This document shows positions 26,183 through 34,180 of a stretch of 64,000 nt of DNA, in pieces. The DNA comes from Shewanella sp. UCD-KL12 (GTDB taxonomy: Bacteria; Pseudomonadota; Gammaproteobacteria; Enterobacterales; Shewanellaceae), in assembly GCF_001957125.1 (NCBI RefSeq), contig NZ_MPHJ01000021.1, positions 1 to 64,000 on the forward strand, written 5' to 3'. The translations under genes and the position numbers were made by a program. The notes beneath the pieces were generated by a model. It was not told the origin of the DNA. It saw nothing but the letters and a program-made list of their open reading frames with translations, and searched no databases. Every line of letters begins with the position of its first letter. Position 1 is the first letter of the stretch.

Positions 26183-26758
26183 CTAGAACAGCAATGTTGC
26201 TACGCCGAGCAATGCAAATAGCAGCGCACAACCACGATGGATTAATTTCATAGGTAGCTTTTCAGCGCTAAAGTTTCCAGCAAACACGACGGGGACATTG
26301 GCTAGCATCATCCCTAAGGTTGTCCCCATCACAACCATGAATAAAGCATCATATTTGGCTGCTAATACCACGGTGGCAACTTGCGTCTTATCACCCATCT
26401 CTGCAATAAAAAATAGAATGAATGTTGCGATGAAGGGGCCCATCTTATAAAAGCGACTCTCTTCGCAATCGACTTTATCAGGGACTAATACCCACAAGGC
26501 AATGGCAAAAAATGAACCGGCTACTAAGTATCGGGCTAAGTCAGGACTTAATAATCCCACGGCCCAATTACCAATCCAGGCGGCAGCAAAATGATTAATT
26601 AAGGTCGACAGGAAAATACCGAGAATGATGGCGGTTTTACTGCCTTTGATATGACTAAATCGAGCAGCGAGGATTAGAGCGAGCAGTTGAGTTTTATCAC
26701 CAATTTCGGCGATGGCAACCGTAAAGGTTGAGGCGAATAGTGCTTCTAGTGCGTCCAA
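26183..26758 (-). CDS. UPF0016/GDT1-family manganese exporter-like protein
   Basis: Inner membrane protein of 191 residues with six helices in two repeats, each with the family signature: EIGDKTQLLALILAARF near residue 16 and EMGDKTQVATVVLAAKY near 118. The family (MneA in Vibrio, GDT1 in yeast) exports Mn2+ or exchanges Ca2+/Mn2+. I start it at a TTG at 26756-26758, because AAAGGATG lies 6 nt before it. The alternative ATG at 26812 is in the riboswitch expression platform and would add 18 odd residues. Gene control by the upstream manganese riboswitch supports the Mn2+ role. Confidence 0.9.
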   Translation of the reverse strand: MDALEALFASTFTVAIAEIGDKTQLLALILAARFSHIKGSKTAIILGIFLSTLINHFAAAWIGNWAVGLLSPDLARYLVAGSFFAIALWVLVPDKVDCEESRFYKMGPFIATFILFFIAEMGDKTQVATVVLAAKYDALFMVVMGTTLGMMLANVPVVFAGNFSAEKLPMKLIHRGCALLFALLGVATLLF

Positions 26759-26772
26759 GAGACATCCTTTAA

Positions 26773-26810
26773 GGGGGGCAATAGTTCCGAGTACAGAAAA
26801 CCGGCCCCCC
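26773..26810 (-). promoter_or_regulatory. Expression-platform hairpin of the Mn2+ riboswitch
   Basis: On the minus strand GGGGGGC pairs with GCCCCCC across 24 nt, directly after the aptamer and directly before the AAAGGATG ribosome site. There is no T tract after the stem, so it may control ribosome access rather than act as a terminator. This is inference. Confidence 0.5.
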
Positions 26811-26829
26811 ATTTATATTGGTCGGTGAC

Positions 26830-26995
26830 TGCACTCAGGTCTTGCCGGGTAAGGTGAATCATCAATTCATCTTACTGTGAGCACCATGGCGATATGGCCA
26901 AGTATGTTGATACTCACCCAGCCTCGGATCTCGTTAATCATGATTATTTGAATAAAAATTCATGATTGATTCGACGCTGTTAGCTACTCCCCTGA
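26830..26995 (-). ncRNA. yybP-ykoY manganese riboswitch
   Basis: Read on the minus strand, the leader has the three conserved pieces of this class in order: GGGGAGTAGC at 26983-26992, TCAACATACTTGGCC at 26896-26910, and CCCGGCAAGACCTGA at 26835-26849. The variable stem between the first two is AT-rich (AATCATGAAT, then ATTCAAATAATCATGATT). The class binds Mn2+ and turns on exporters such as mntP and UPF0016 genes, just as found here. Confidence 0.92.
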
Positions 26996-26999
26996 AAGT

Positions 27000-27232
27000 A
27001 GTAGCCGAGCATTATACATTTTGCTTGTTATCCCGCAACTACTCAGATCTCAAAATTGCAGCTAATTGGCATAATTATTGAGCGTGTTTGGTTATTGTGT
27101 ATGGCTTGTTGGAAACTTATTGAGCCAGTGTTCAAACTTGTTTACGCGGGCTATAGATGGCTTGCTCACTGGGTTTGTAGCTGTTAATGTCTCCCTTCCA
27201 TTATATAAAAGTCATTTAGAGAAAGAGTAGCA
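27000..27232. other. Region between riboswitch promoter and permease leader
   Basis: Holds the riboswitch gene's promoter on one side and that of the permease on the other. TGTTCAAACTTGTTTACG at 27129-27146 is a weak TyrR-box candidate (TGTAAA-N6-TTTACA with the required G and C 14 bases apart, 9 of 12 positions matched). Confidence 0.3.
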
Positions 27233-27292
27233 ATGAAATATTCGTATCTGTTTTTAACTCGATTTATTAAGCCTCAGTGGCTCTGTCGATAG
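27233..27292 (+). CDS. Possible aromatic-rich leader peptide of the permease gene
   Basis: A 19-residue frame, MKYSYLFLTRFIKPQWLCR, with two Tyr, two Phe and one Trp. Codons 14-16 (CCT CAG TGG, 27272-27280) form one arm of an inverted repeat with CCATTGAGG at 27315-27323. That second arm overlaps another hairpin, GGCCAATTGA at 27322-27331 with TCAATTGACC at 27341-27350, so the two structures exclude each other, an attenuation-like layout. The ribosome site (AAAGAG) is weak and there is no T tract after the last hairpin. Confidence 0.35.
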   Translation: MKYSYLFLTRFIKPQWLCR

Positions 27293-27467
27293 GGTAAAAA
27301 ACTTATTAACTGAACCATTGAGGCCAATTGAAATTTAAGGTCAATTGACCAGATTCGATTGGAGGCAGTTAATAAAGATTCAAAATTGCTAAATCTCTCC
27401 TTCAAAGTCGTTCTAAATCTGACCTACCAAAAACGTAGAATAAAAATATATCTAACAGGACAATTTT

Positions 27468-28667
27468 GTGAATTTAAAAATGCTCGGCTCAATCGCTATC
27501 GTTGCAGGTACTGCAATCGGTGGTGGCATGTTAGCTCTTCCCTTAGCCACGGCTTCTCTGGGAACCATTCCGGCGTTTCTGCTGCTGATCACCATTTGGG
27601 GGATATCAATCTATACCTCTCTACTCATGCTTGAGATTAACTTACGTACTGGTGTTGGCGACAATGTGCATGCCATTACAGGTAAGTTGCTCGGTAAGGG
27701 AGGGCAGTTAATTCAGGGTGCCTCATTTATGAGTCTGCTGTTTGCATTAACTATGGTCTATCTTATGGGTGGCTCATCTTTGCTTGAGTCTCGCTTTGAG
27801 CCTTTAGGCATCACGCTTAACAACCAAGTTGCGGTATTGCTATTTACTGTGCTGTTTGGTGGCATGATTGCTATTGGTGTCAGCTGGATAGATAAGGTAT
27901 CGCGAGTCCTTTTCTCCTCTATGGTGGTATTGCTTGTTATCGTTGTGGCCTTCTTGCTTCCTGATGTTGATGTGTCAGTCATGTTAGCGATGAGCTCCAA
28001 TGAGGCGATATCGAGTAGTGAGCTAAATAACTTATGGCTCGCTGCGGTACCTATTGTATTTACCTCTTTTGGTTTTCATGTCTGTATTGCGACAATCGTA
28101 CGCTACTTAGATGGCGATGCTGTCTCACTGCGTAAGGTGTTGATTATTGGCTCAACGATTCCACTTGTCTGCTACATCCTTTGGTTAATGGTGACATTAG
28201 GAACCTTAGGTGGCGAGACGGTACACGGATTTGAAGGCTCTTTACCACTGCTTGTTACTGCACTGCAGGGGCTGGCTGATTCTGAGCTATTAAAGCAGTG
28301 TATTGACCTGTTTGCTAACCTTGCGCTGATCACCTCATTCTTAGGGGTGACCATGAGCCTGTTTGATTACATTGCTGAGTTAACGCGTGCTAAAAATGAT
28401 GTGGCTGGTCGTGCTAAAACCTGGCTAATCACCTTTATTCCGCCTCTGCTTTGTGCACTGTTTTATCCTGATGGGTTCTTCCAGGTACTTGGCTTCGCGG
28501 CAATTCCATTAGTGGTGATGATCATCTTCTTGCCGATTGCTATGGCCCTAAAGCAGCGTAAAGAGTCTCTTGGTGGATACCAAGTCTCAGGTGGAACTCC
28601 TGCACTGGCTGTTGCTGCGGTATTAGGCTGTGTAATTATTGCGTCACAGTTGTGGGTTGCGCTATAG
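27468..28667 (+). CDS. Aromatic amino acid permease (HAAAP family, TyrP/Mtr-like)
   Basis: Proton-coupled importer of tyrosine or tryptophan, 399 residues, about eleven helices. The N-terminal phrase GSIAIVAGTAIGGGMLALP is the family signature, and SFGFHVCIATIVRYL near residue 200 fits. It begins at GTG 27468 with AGGA 8 nt upstream. A long leader of more than 200 nt with an aromatic-rich frame suggests regulation by amino acid supply. TyrP rather than Mtr is my preference but cannot be settled by eye. Confidence 0.87.
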   Translation: MNLKMLGSIAIVAGTAIGGGMLALPLATASLGTIPAFLLLITIWGISIYTSLLMLEINLRTGVGDNVHAITGKLLGKGGQLIQGASFMSLLFALTMVYLMGGSSLLESRFEPLGITLNNQVAVLLFTVLFGGMIAIGVSWIDKVSRVLFSSMVVLLVIVVAFLLPDVDVSVMLAMSSNEAISSSELNNLWLAAVPIVFTSFGFHVCIATIVRYLDGDAVSLRKVLIIGSTIPLVCYILWLMVTLGTLGGETVHGFEGSLPLLVTALQGLADSELLKQCIDLFANLALITSFLGVTMSLFDYIAELTRAKNDVAGRAKTWLITFIPPLLCALFYPDGFFQVLGFAAIPLVVMIIFLPIAMALKQRKESLGGYQVSGGTPALAVAAVLGCVIIASQLWVAL

Positions 28668-28763
28668 AAGGCCTTGATTGATTAGGGACTATTCACCTTT
28701 ACACCCTCTTTTGTAAGGGAAAGCGTCTAAGACTGTTGTAGTGATGGTTTCATATGATAAAGT

Positions 28764-28797
28764 CGAGCCGAATATTTATATTTGGCTCGGCTTTTTT
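28764..28797 (+). terminator. Terminator of the aromatic permease gene
   Basis: CGAGCCGAAT pairs with ATTTGGCTCG (one G-U pair), followed by GC and six T. About 97 bp after the stop. Confidence 0.85.
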
Positions 28798-28867
28798 ACG
28801 TCTGGGCTTTAAAACATAAGCACTAGGCGAACCTTACGATCTAGTGCAAATAAAACGGATTTAGCAA

Positions 28868-31024
28868 ATGAAGAGACTATTATTGACAGCAGCGCTAGCG
28901 GCGACCTTTTCCGCTCAAGCTGATGAAGGAATGTGGCAGCCATACCAGCTTCCAGCGATGGCTGATGAGCTAAAGGCTAAAGGGTTAGAGATTGATGCAA
29001 AATCTATCTCTAAGTTAACGGAATTTCCAATGAATGCGGTTATAAGCCTAGGTGGCTGTACAGCATCATTTGTGTCTCCAAAAGGGTTAGCGGTCACTAA
29101 TCATCATTGCGCCTATGGCTCGATTCAATATAACTCAACCCCAGAGAAAAACCTGCTTAAAGATGGTTTCTTAGCCAAGTCTTATGCCGACGAATTGCAG
29201 GCGACACCTGGCTCACGTATCTATGTCACCGAAGCTGTGACCGATGTGACAGACAAGGTGAAGTCAGGCCAAATGAGTAAAGTTGGCAACGATTTCTATA
29301 AAGGCATAGAGCAACAAGAAAAAGCGCTAGTAGCCGAATGTGAAGCTGAAGATGGTTATCGTTGTCAGGTTTATAGCTTCCATGGTGGTCTTGAATATTA
29401 CTTGGTTAAGCAACTAGAGATCCGCGATGTACGTTTAGTCTATAACCCAGCAGCAAGCGTGGGTAAGTATGGCGGAGATATCGATAACTGGATGTGGCCA
29501 CGTCACACGGGTGATTTCTCTTTCTACCGTGGTTATGTGTCAAAAGATGGCAAGCCTGCAGACTTTAGTAAAGATAACGTACCTTACGAGCCTAAGAGCT
29601 TCTTAAAAGTGTCGGCAAAAGGTGTGAGTGATGGCGATTTTGTCATGGTGGCAGGCTACCCTGGTCGCACTAACCGCTACCGTACAGCCAATGAAGTTGA
29701 GAACCAGTTCGAGTGGGCATACCCAGAAGGTAAGATGCTACGCGAGCGCTTTATTGATCTGATTAAAGAGACTGCGCCAGAAGGCAGTGATGAGCGCATC
29801 AAGTATGAAAGCTTGATCGCAGGCTTAGCAAACTATGCCAAGAACTTCACCTCTATGATTGAGTTCTACGGTAAGTCGACCATGCTTGCCGATCGTCAAG
29901 GGCGAGAGTCAGAGCTTGCTAGCTGGATCAATAAAGACAGTAAGCGTAAAGCAAAGTACGGCAAGACGCTTGCTGAACTGGATAAGTTGATTGCTGAAGG
30001 TCAAGAGCATCAAGCTCGCGATATTATCTTAGGCTATATCCGTTATACCACTATGTTGCCAACCGCACGTAAGCTGTACCGCTTAGCCAATGAAAAGCAA
30101 CTTGATGATATGGCGCGTGAGCCTGGGTATCAGGAACGTGACATGATCCGCTTTAAGTCGAGCATGGAGCGTATCGATCGTCGTTATGCTGCCAGTGTCG
30201 ATAAGGCCATTTTGTTCGATATGCTAAAACGTTACGCCGCACTGCCAGCGAGCGAGCGCATTGCTGCGTTGGACGAGGTATTCGGTATTGGTAAGAAGTT
30301 AGATGAGAAGAAGCTAAGCAAGACACTCGATAAGATGTATGCCAAAACTAAACTGGGTGATATGGATACTCGTCTAGCTTGGTTGGATAAGTCTGTGGGT
30401 GACTTTAAGTCGTCTAATGACCCTTTCATCAAGTTCGCCGTTGCCATGTATGACACAGATATGAAGGCTGAGAAGAAAGATAAAGAGCTTGCGGGTAAAC
30501 TTATGAAAGTGCGCCCTCAGTATATGGATGCCATCATTGCTTATAACAATGAGAAAGGTAACCCTGTCTATGCTGATGCTAACTCAAGCCTACGTGTTAC
30601 AGTTGGCCATGTGAAAGGCTATTCACCACAAGATGGTCTAAAGGCTGTGCCATTTACTCGTCTTGAAGGTATTTTAGCGAAAGACACTGGCGCCGATCCT
30701 TTCGATGCACCGTCTAAGCAGCTAGAACTTATCAAAGCCAAGCAGTATGGTGACTTCTACATGAAGTCAATCGACTCTGTGCCGGTTAACTTCCTATCGA
30801 CGCTTGATACCACTGGTGGTAACTCAGGTTCACCGACCCTAAATGGCCGCGCTGAGTTAGTAGGCCTGTTATTTGATGGTGTTTACGAGAGTATTATCGG
30901 TGATTGGGGTTACGATCCTGACAGCAACCGTTCTATTCAAGTCGATAGCCGTTACATGCTTTGGGTAATGAAGTATCTGGATAATGCAGATAACTTGTTA
31001 GCTGAGATGGAAATTGTTCACTAA
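28868..31024 (+). CDS. S46-family dipeptidyl-peptidase (DPP7-like)
   Basis: Periplasmic serine peptidase that removes dipeptides from peptide N-termini. 718 residues with a signal peptide (1-18). Catalytic triad candidates: His80 in TNHHCAYG, Asp in GGDIDNWMWPRHTGDFS near 205, and Ser in TGGNSGSPTLNG near 652. Eighteen residues after that serine is Gly (LLFDGVYES). In this family Gly at that place goes with DPP7 (hydrophobic P1) and Arg with DPP11 (acidic P1), so this is predicted to be DPP7-like. Monocistronic with a terminator. Confidence 0.92.
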   Translation: MKRLLLTAALAATFSAQADEGMWQPYQLPAMADELKAKGLEIDAKSISKLTEFPMNAVISLGGCTASFVSPKGLAVTNHHCAYGSIQYNSTPEKNLLKDGFLAKSYADELQATPGSRIYVTEAVTDVTDKVKSGQMSKVGNDFYKGIEQQEKALVAECEAEDGYRCQVYSFHGGLEYYLVKQLEIRDVRLVYNPAASVGKYGGDIDNWMWPRHTGDFSFYRGYVSKDGKPADFSKDNVPYEPKSFLKVSAKGVSDGDFVMVAGYPGRTNRYRTANEVENQFEWAYPEGKMLRERFIDLIKETAPEGSDERIKYESLIAGLANYAKNFTSMIEFYGKSTMLADRQGRESELASWINKDSKRKAKYGKTLAELDKLIAEGQEHQARDIILGYIRYTTMLPTARKLYRLANEKQLDDMAREPGYQERDMIRFKSSMERIDRRYAASVDKAILFDMLKRYAALPASERIAALDEVFGIGKKLDEKKLSKTLDKMYAKTKLGDMDTRLAWLDKSVGDFKSSNDPFIKFAVAMYDTDMKAEKKDKELAGKLMKVRPQYMDAIIAYNNEKGNPVYADANSSLRVTVGHVKGYSPQDGLKAVPFTRLEGILAKDTGADPFDAPSKQLELIKAKQYGDFYMKSIDSVPVNFLSTLDTTGGNSGSPTLNGRAELVGLLFDGVYESIIGDWGYDPDSNRSIQVDSRYMLWVMKYLDNADNLLAEMEIVH

Positions 31025-31114
31025 TCATTAGTGGCGAGACTCGAGGTGCTAGTGTCTAGGCGTTGAACCTAGATGCTTACTTCGAACTGAAGGCTAAAAG
31101 TTAAAGTTAAACTA

Positions 31115-31142
31115 AGCGGGCACTGAGTTGCCTGCTTTTTTA
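31115..31142 (+). terminator. Terminator of the S46 peptidase gene
   Basis: AGCGGGC, an 8-nt loop, GCCTGCT (one G-U pair), then six T, 90 bp after the stop. Confidence 0.8.
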
Positions 31143-31768
31143 TTGCCCTTAAATAAGGAGTTGGCCACTTGTCGGGTAACAAGTTTCAAATATCTTTTTA
31201 AAGTTGGTTTATTGGGCTGGTTTGGGCTTTCCAACTAGCAAGTTCCAAGTAGCTCTTTTGGAAACCCTAGACTGAAATGATACTTGGCAGCATATAGGGC
31301 ACCAATATTTCATTGTTATCTACCGCCTGTCCGGCGAGGATAGTGTCAACACTTCTGTGACACGCTGTAGACCCATCCATGGGCGCTCTGCCATGACATC
31401 CATGTCACGGAAGGTCACAGCCGCGTTCACACCTGCATATTTATCTTTTCGATTTAAGCTCACTGGTCGTAATTAGACCTTGGATCAAGGCGACAGCTCG
31501 AGTCTTTGTATATCTTTATTTTTATTTTTATCTTGGTGAGCTCGGTGTAAGCGGAGCGCTTCGACTTAGAGGCTTGCAGCTAGTATTAAACTGTTATTTT
31601 GAACTAGGTGAGTTTACTTCAGATAAGTTGGCTGTGATTTATGGCGTTATATATCACTACACTTCACTTGAAAAATTTACTTAACATTACTCAGGCTTAG
31701 CGCTCATTTACATGTAAACGGTTAATATTTAATGACCTTCAAATGACTCACATGAAATAGATGTAGCC
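31143..31768. other. Gene-poor region with diverged dispersed repeat (copy A)
   Basis: No supported gene. The stretch 31240-31340, with CAAGTAGCTCTTTTGGA, then TACTTGGCAGCATA, then TTGTTATCTACCGCCTG, is related to sequences at about 32080-32172 and 33100-33175. Further on, ATGACATCCATGTCACGG near 31392 is a palindromic phrase that recurs in altered form near 33381. The region looks like a decayed repeat family rather than a lost gene. Confidence 0.5.
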
Positions 31769-32050
31769 ATGACCAATTTCCATCAACTTATGGTGTTAAC
31801 TTTATGCGTGCTACTTGTGGGTGGCTGCACTCATTGCGAGCACGCTAAAGGTAGTAAGTCACGGCATACATTTGATTTTGAAAAACTAGATATAGACGCT
31901 GATGGAAAAATATCTAAGCAAGAGTTTTTAGATTCAATAACCTACTCAAGCCCCCCAGAGCAACTATTTAACCAACTCGATAGTGATTCAGATGGCTATT
32001 TAAGCAAGAGTGAACTCAACTCAATCAAGCGGAGAAGACGTCATGGATAA
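31769..32050 (+). CDS. EF-hand calcium-binding lipoprotein
   Basis: 93-residue protein with a lipoprotein signal ending at Cys20 (VGGC) and two EF-hand loops, DIDADGKISKQE at 41-52 and DSDSDGYLSKSE at 71-82, each with the usual acidic ligands at loop positions 1, 3, 5 and 12. The tail KRRRRHG is strongly basic. Probably an envelope calcium-binding protein. It stands alone between copies of the dispersed repeat. Confidence 0.82.
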   Translation: MTNFHQLMVLTLCVLLVGGCTHCEHAKGSKSRHTFDFEKLDIDADGKISKQEFLDSITYSSPPEQLFNQLDSDSDGYLSKSELNSIKRRRRHG

Positions 32051-32455
32051 TCATGCCGCACCTGCCAGCTAGCCAGTTTCAAGTAGCTCTTTTAGAGGCC
32101 ACTGGGCAGGCTTAGTATTTGGCTGTATTCTGCATGCCAGTGTTTCATTGTAATTTTACGCCTGTGCGGCATGGATTGCGCTCCTATTACGAGAAGGTTC
32201 TGTGACACGCAGTAGCTCTTGATTTCATAAGAAGTAACCCTATATACGCTCTGCGGCATCCAACTATTTCCATATTCAAGAGCCAGTTCGATATCCCAAT
32301 CTCTCGTTCAAAGAGTTTCACGCAGTGAAACTTCGCCCTAATGTCGAAGGTCACGTTTACACGGATGTGAATGAGTAAGTTCATATCTAGGTGGTTCTTA
32401 GGGTTAGGAAATGTATGGCAGCCTTATACAGTTTACTTTGCCGCCAAATACCCCC
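32051..32455. other. Gene-poor region with dispersed repeat (copy B)
   Basis: No gene supported. CAAGTAGCTCTTTTAGAGG at 32083 and the stretch at 32114-32172 (TATTTGGCTGTATTCTGCAT, then TTCATTGTAATTTTACGCCTG) match copy A and copy C by eye. Confidence 0.45.
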
Positions 32456-32539
32456 GCATTAACACGTGATGCACACTTGCCGTACAGTGAGCGAAGCGAA
32501 ACCGGCAAGTGTAAGGAGTCACTCTTAAGTGCTTTGTTA
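32456..32539 (-). other. attC-like recombination site after the GNAT gene
   Basis: On the minus strand the GNAT stop codon begins TAACAAAGCACTTAAGAG, like the start of many integron cassette attC sites. Then come ten paired bases (32473-32482 with 32503-32512, ACACTTGCCG and complement), and the end GTGTTAATGC. Both ends can pair as TAACA/TGTTA. The length (about 84 bp) and imperfect palindrome fit attC, but the terminal box deviates from GTTRRRY and no integrase or second cassette is visible. Confidence 0.35.
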
Positions 32540-32962
32540 TGTGTCCATACTCATAGCGTACTCAGCACAACCAGTATGTTCACATACGTGCTCATTATCT
32601 ACCTTAAAACCTTGAGATAGATAGAACTTGTAGGTTGCTACATTGTCTTTGTATACGTTTAAAGTCAATTCCGAACATTGTTCTTTAGCGTGTGCAATTA
32701 ACTGCTTACCAATGCCTTGACCTTGATGTTCAGGTGAAACAAAAATTGCTGCTAGCAGGTTTTCATATAACGAGTAGAAGCCAATGACGTTTCCGTTATT
32801 TTCGAACACATAAGTCTTCGATGCTGGTATATAGATTTCACGCATATTTGAGACTTGGGATTCCCAAAATTCCGCTGCGACAAAATCATGAGCTTGTATT
32901 GATGCTTTAAGCCAAATATCGAGAACTTGCTCGATATCCTCTGATTTATACAGTCTGAACAT
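32537..32962 (-). CDS. GNAT acetyltransferase, YjaB-like
   Basis: Predicted acetyl-CoA-dependent N-acetyltransferase of 141 residues, started at the ATG at 32960-32962 (MFRLYKSED); the open frame extends upstream to 33058 but that part has no family likeness. Motifs: IWLKASIQAHDFVAAEFW as in YjaB, acetyl-CoA loop AIFVSPEHQGQGIGKQL, and a C-terminal LNVYKDNVATYKFYLSQGF. It is isolated in a repeat-rich zone and ends in an attC-like hairpin, so it may have arrived as a mobile cassette. Confidence 0.75.
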   Translation of the reverse strand: MFRLYKSEDIEQVLDIWLKASIQAHDFVAAEFWESQVSNMREIYIPASKTYVFENNGNVIGFYSLYENLLAAIFVSPEHQGQGIGKQLIAHAKEQCSELTLNVYKDNVATYKFYLSQGFKVDNEHVCEHTGCAEYAMSMDT

Positions 32963-33623
32963 TTTCCATTCAACTGAAAGTAAGTTGTAAAATAAGGGTT
33001 GTATTATGCCGGTTTTGGCGAGCAAATAATTGAAGATTTGCGATAACTTAGGACTCATTTAGTCGCAAACACATAATGTCAAATGAAGGTGTTTTAGGAA
33101 TCATTGGGCTGGCTTGGTACTTGGCAGTATGCTGCATGCCAATTTTGCATAGTTATCTATCGCCTGCTGCGGGTGCTGTAAATGGATTTATGAATGCCAC
33201 GATTACAAGGACAGAGAAGCTCCCGGCATCTGAAGACATTTCCCATATCCCTATGGGTCAGATGTGAATGAGTGACCTTAAGTGCAAGTAATCTCTCGGT
33301 ACGCTAGCTATTTCTTCATAGACCTCATCCCAGGGGCTCTGCGGTTTCACAGCAGTGAATGGATTCACAAATGCCGTGGGGACATGGATGTCATAGAGCG
33401 GCCTTGAAACCGAAGTCCTCGTGCCCATGTGCACCTCATTACTTATCTCTTCGATTGAAGTTTACAGGCTTTATCTAAATCACTTTTTGACAAAAACGTG
33501 TTTTAAGTTGGCCTAGTGAATGTCCGTAAATGGCATATAATTACCGCCTTTACCAACTAAATATCTACTACGTTCTCCCCTGATAGTGATAAAATCTCCG
33601 CATCAGAAATACAGAGAAACTCT
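32963..33623. other. Gene-poor region with dispersed repeat (copy C)
   Basis: No supported gene. The stretch 33118-33175 (TACTTGGCAGTATGCTGCAT, then GCATAGTTATCTATCGCCTG) is the third copy of the dispersed repeat. GGACATGGATGTCATAGAG near 33381 echoes a phrase in copy A. A 63-codon plus-strand frame at 33076-33267 lies fully within the repeat and is not believed. Confidence 0.5.
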
Positions 33624-33962
33624 ATGTTTATCCATCATGTTAACGGCATCGATTGGCTGGTTATTACAGCTTTTGAAGAACTGAAAACTATGTTTATCGA
33701 AGAAGCCGGTGCGATCCCCCTTTGCTTCTCTACCGCCAGTGAATTGAACCTGATTAATCAAGCCAAGCGCACTTATGGATATTTGCCTACACTCAGCGGC
33801 GTAATCACCGATACCGGGACGTTTCAAAGCCTGGATAATGAAGAAGATTTGAACCCACAACTTGCCTGCCTAGTTGAGGATCGTGGTCGGGTGTTTATCT
33901 ATCACGGCGGTTTTGTGGCTTTTGTGGATGACGAGCAAACCTTTATTACCCGAATGGACTGA
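33624..33962 (+). CDS. Unrecognised 112-residue cytoplasmic protein
   Basis: I do not recognise a family. The protein is acidic, lacks a signal or membrane segment, and has a mixed alpha/beta look: MFIHHVNGIDWLVITAFEE, then YLPTLSGVITDTG, then RGRVFIYHGGFVAFVDDEQ. The ATG is preceded by AGAGAAACTCT, which gives a modest ribosome site. It stands alone between the repeat zone and the pseudouridine synthase. Codon use looks like its surroundings, and the frame is clean with no overlap, so it is likely real. Confidence 0.6.
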   Translation: MFIHHVNGIDWLVITAFEELKTMFIEEAGAIPLCFSTASELNLINQAKRTYGYLPTLSGVITDTGTFQSLDNEEDLNPQLACLVEDRGRVFIYHGGFVAFVDDEQTFITRMD

Positions 33963-34052
33963 AAATTATTAAGTAAGTTGAAATCGGACAATTGCATACC
34001 TGGTCGTTCATCCGCAAGCGGTTCGTGTATTAACAGGGGGCGAATTGAATGG

Positions 34053-34110
34053 AGCCGGATCCTAGCTTCAATAAGAAAAGCAGGCCAAAACACAAAGCTA
34101 GACTCCGGCT
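34053..34110. repeat. Imperfect 16-bp inverted repeat
   Basis: AGCCGGATCCTAGCTT at 34053-34068 pairs with AAGCTAGACTCCGGCT at 34095-34110, two mismatches and a 26-nt centre. It sits between two convergent genes and may help terminate both, but no T tract follows. A third related piece, TGCCGGAGCGACGATGAGTC, comes next at 34121. Confidence 0.5.
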
Positions 34111-34180
34111 AAAAAGCATTGCCGGAGCGACGATGAGTCTAGCCTCAACCAAATCAAGTAAGAGAAAATGTCATCAGCCT

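Noticed and set aside
27359..27634. 91-residue plus-strand ORF overlapping the aromatic permease start
   Set aside because: Most of it overlaps the permease in another frame, and the permease has the stronger ribosome site and family match.
33076..33267. 63-residue ORF starting at 33076
   Set aside because: Lies within copy C of the dispersed repeat and has no family likeness.
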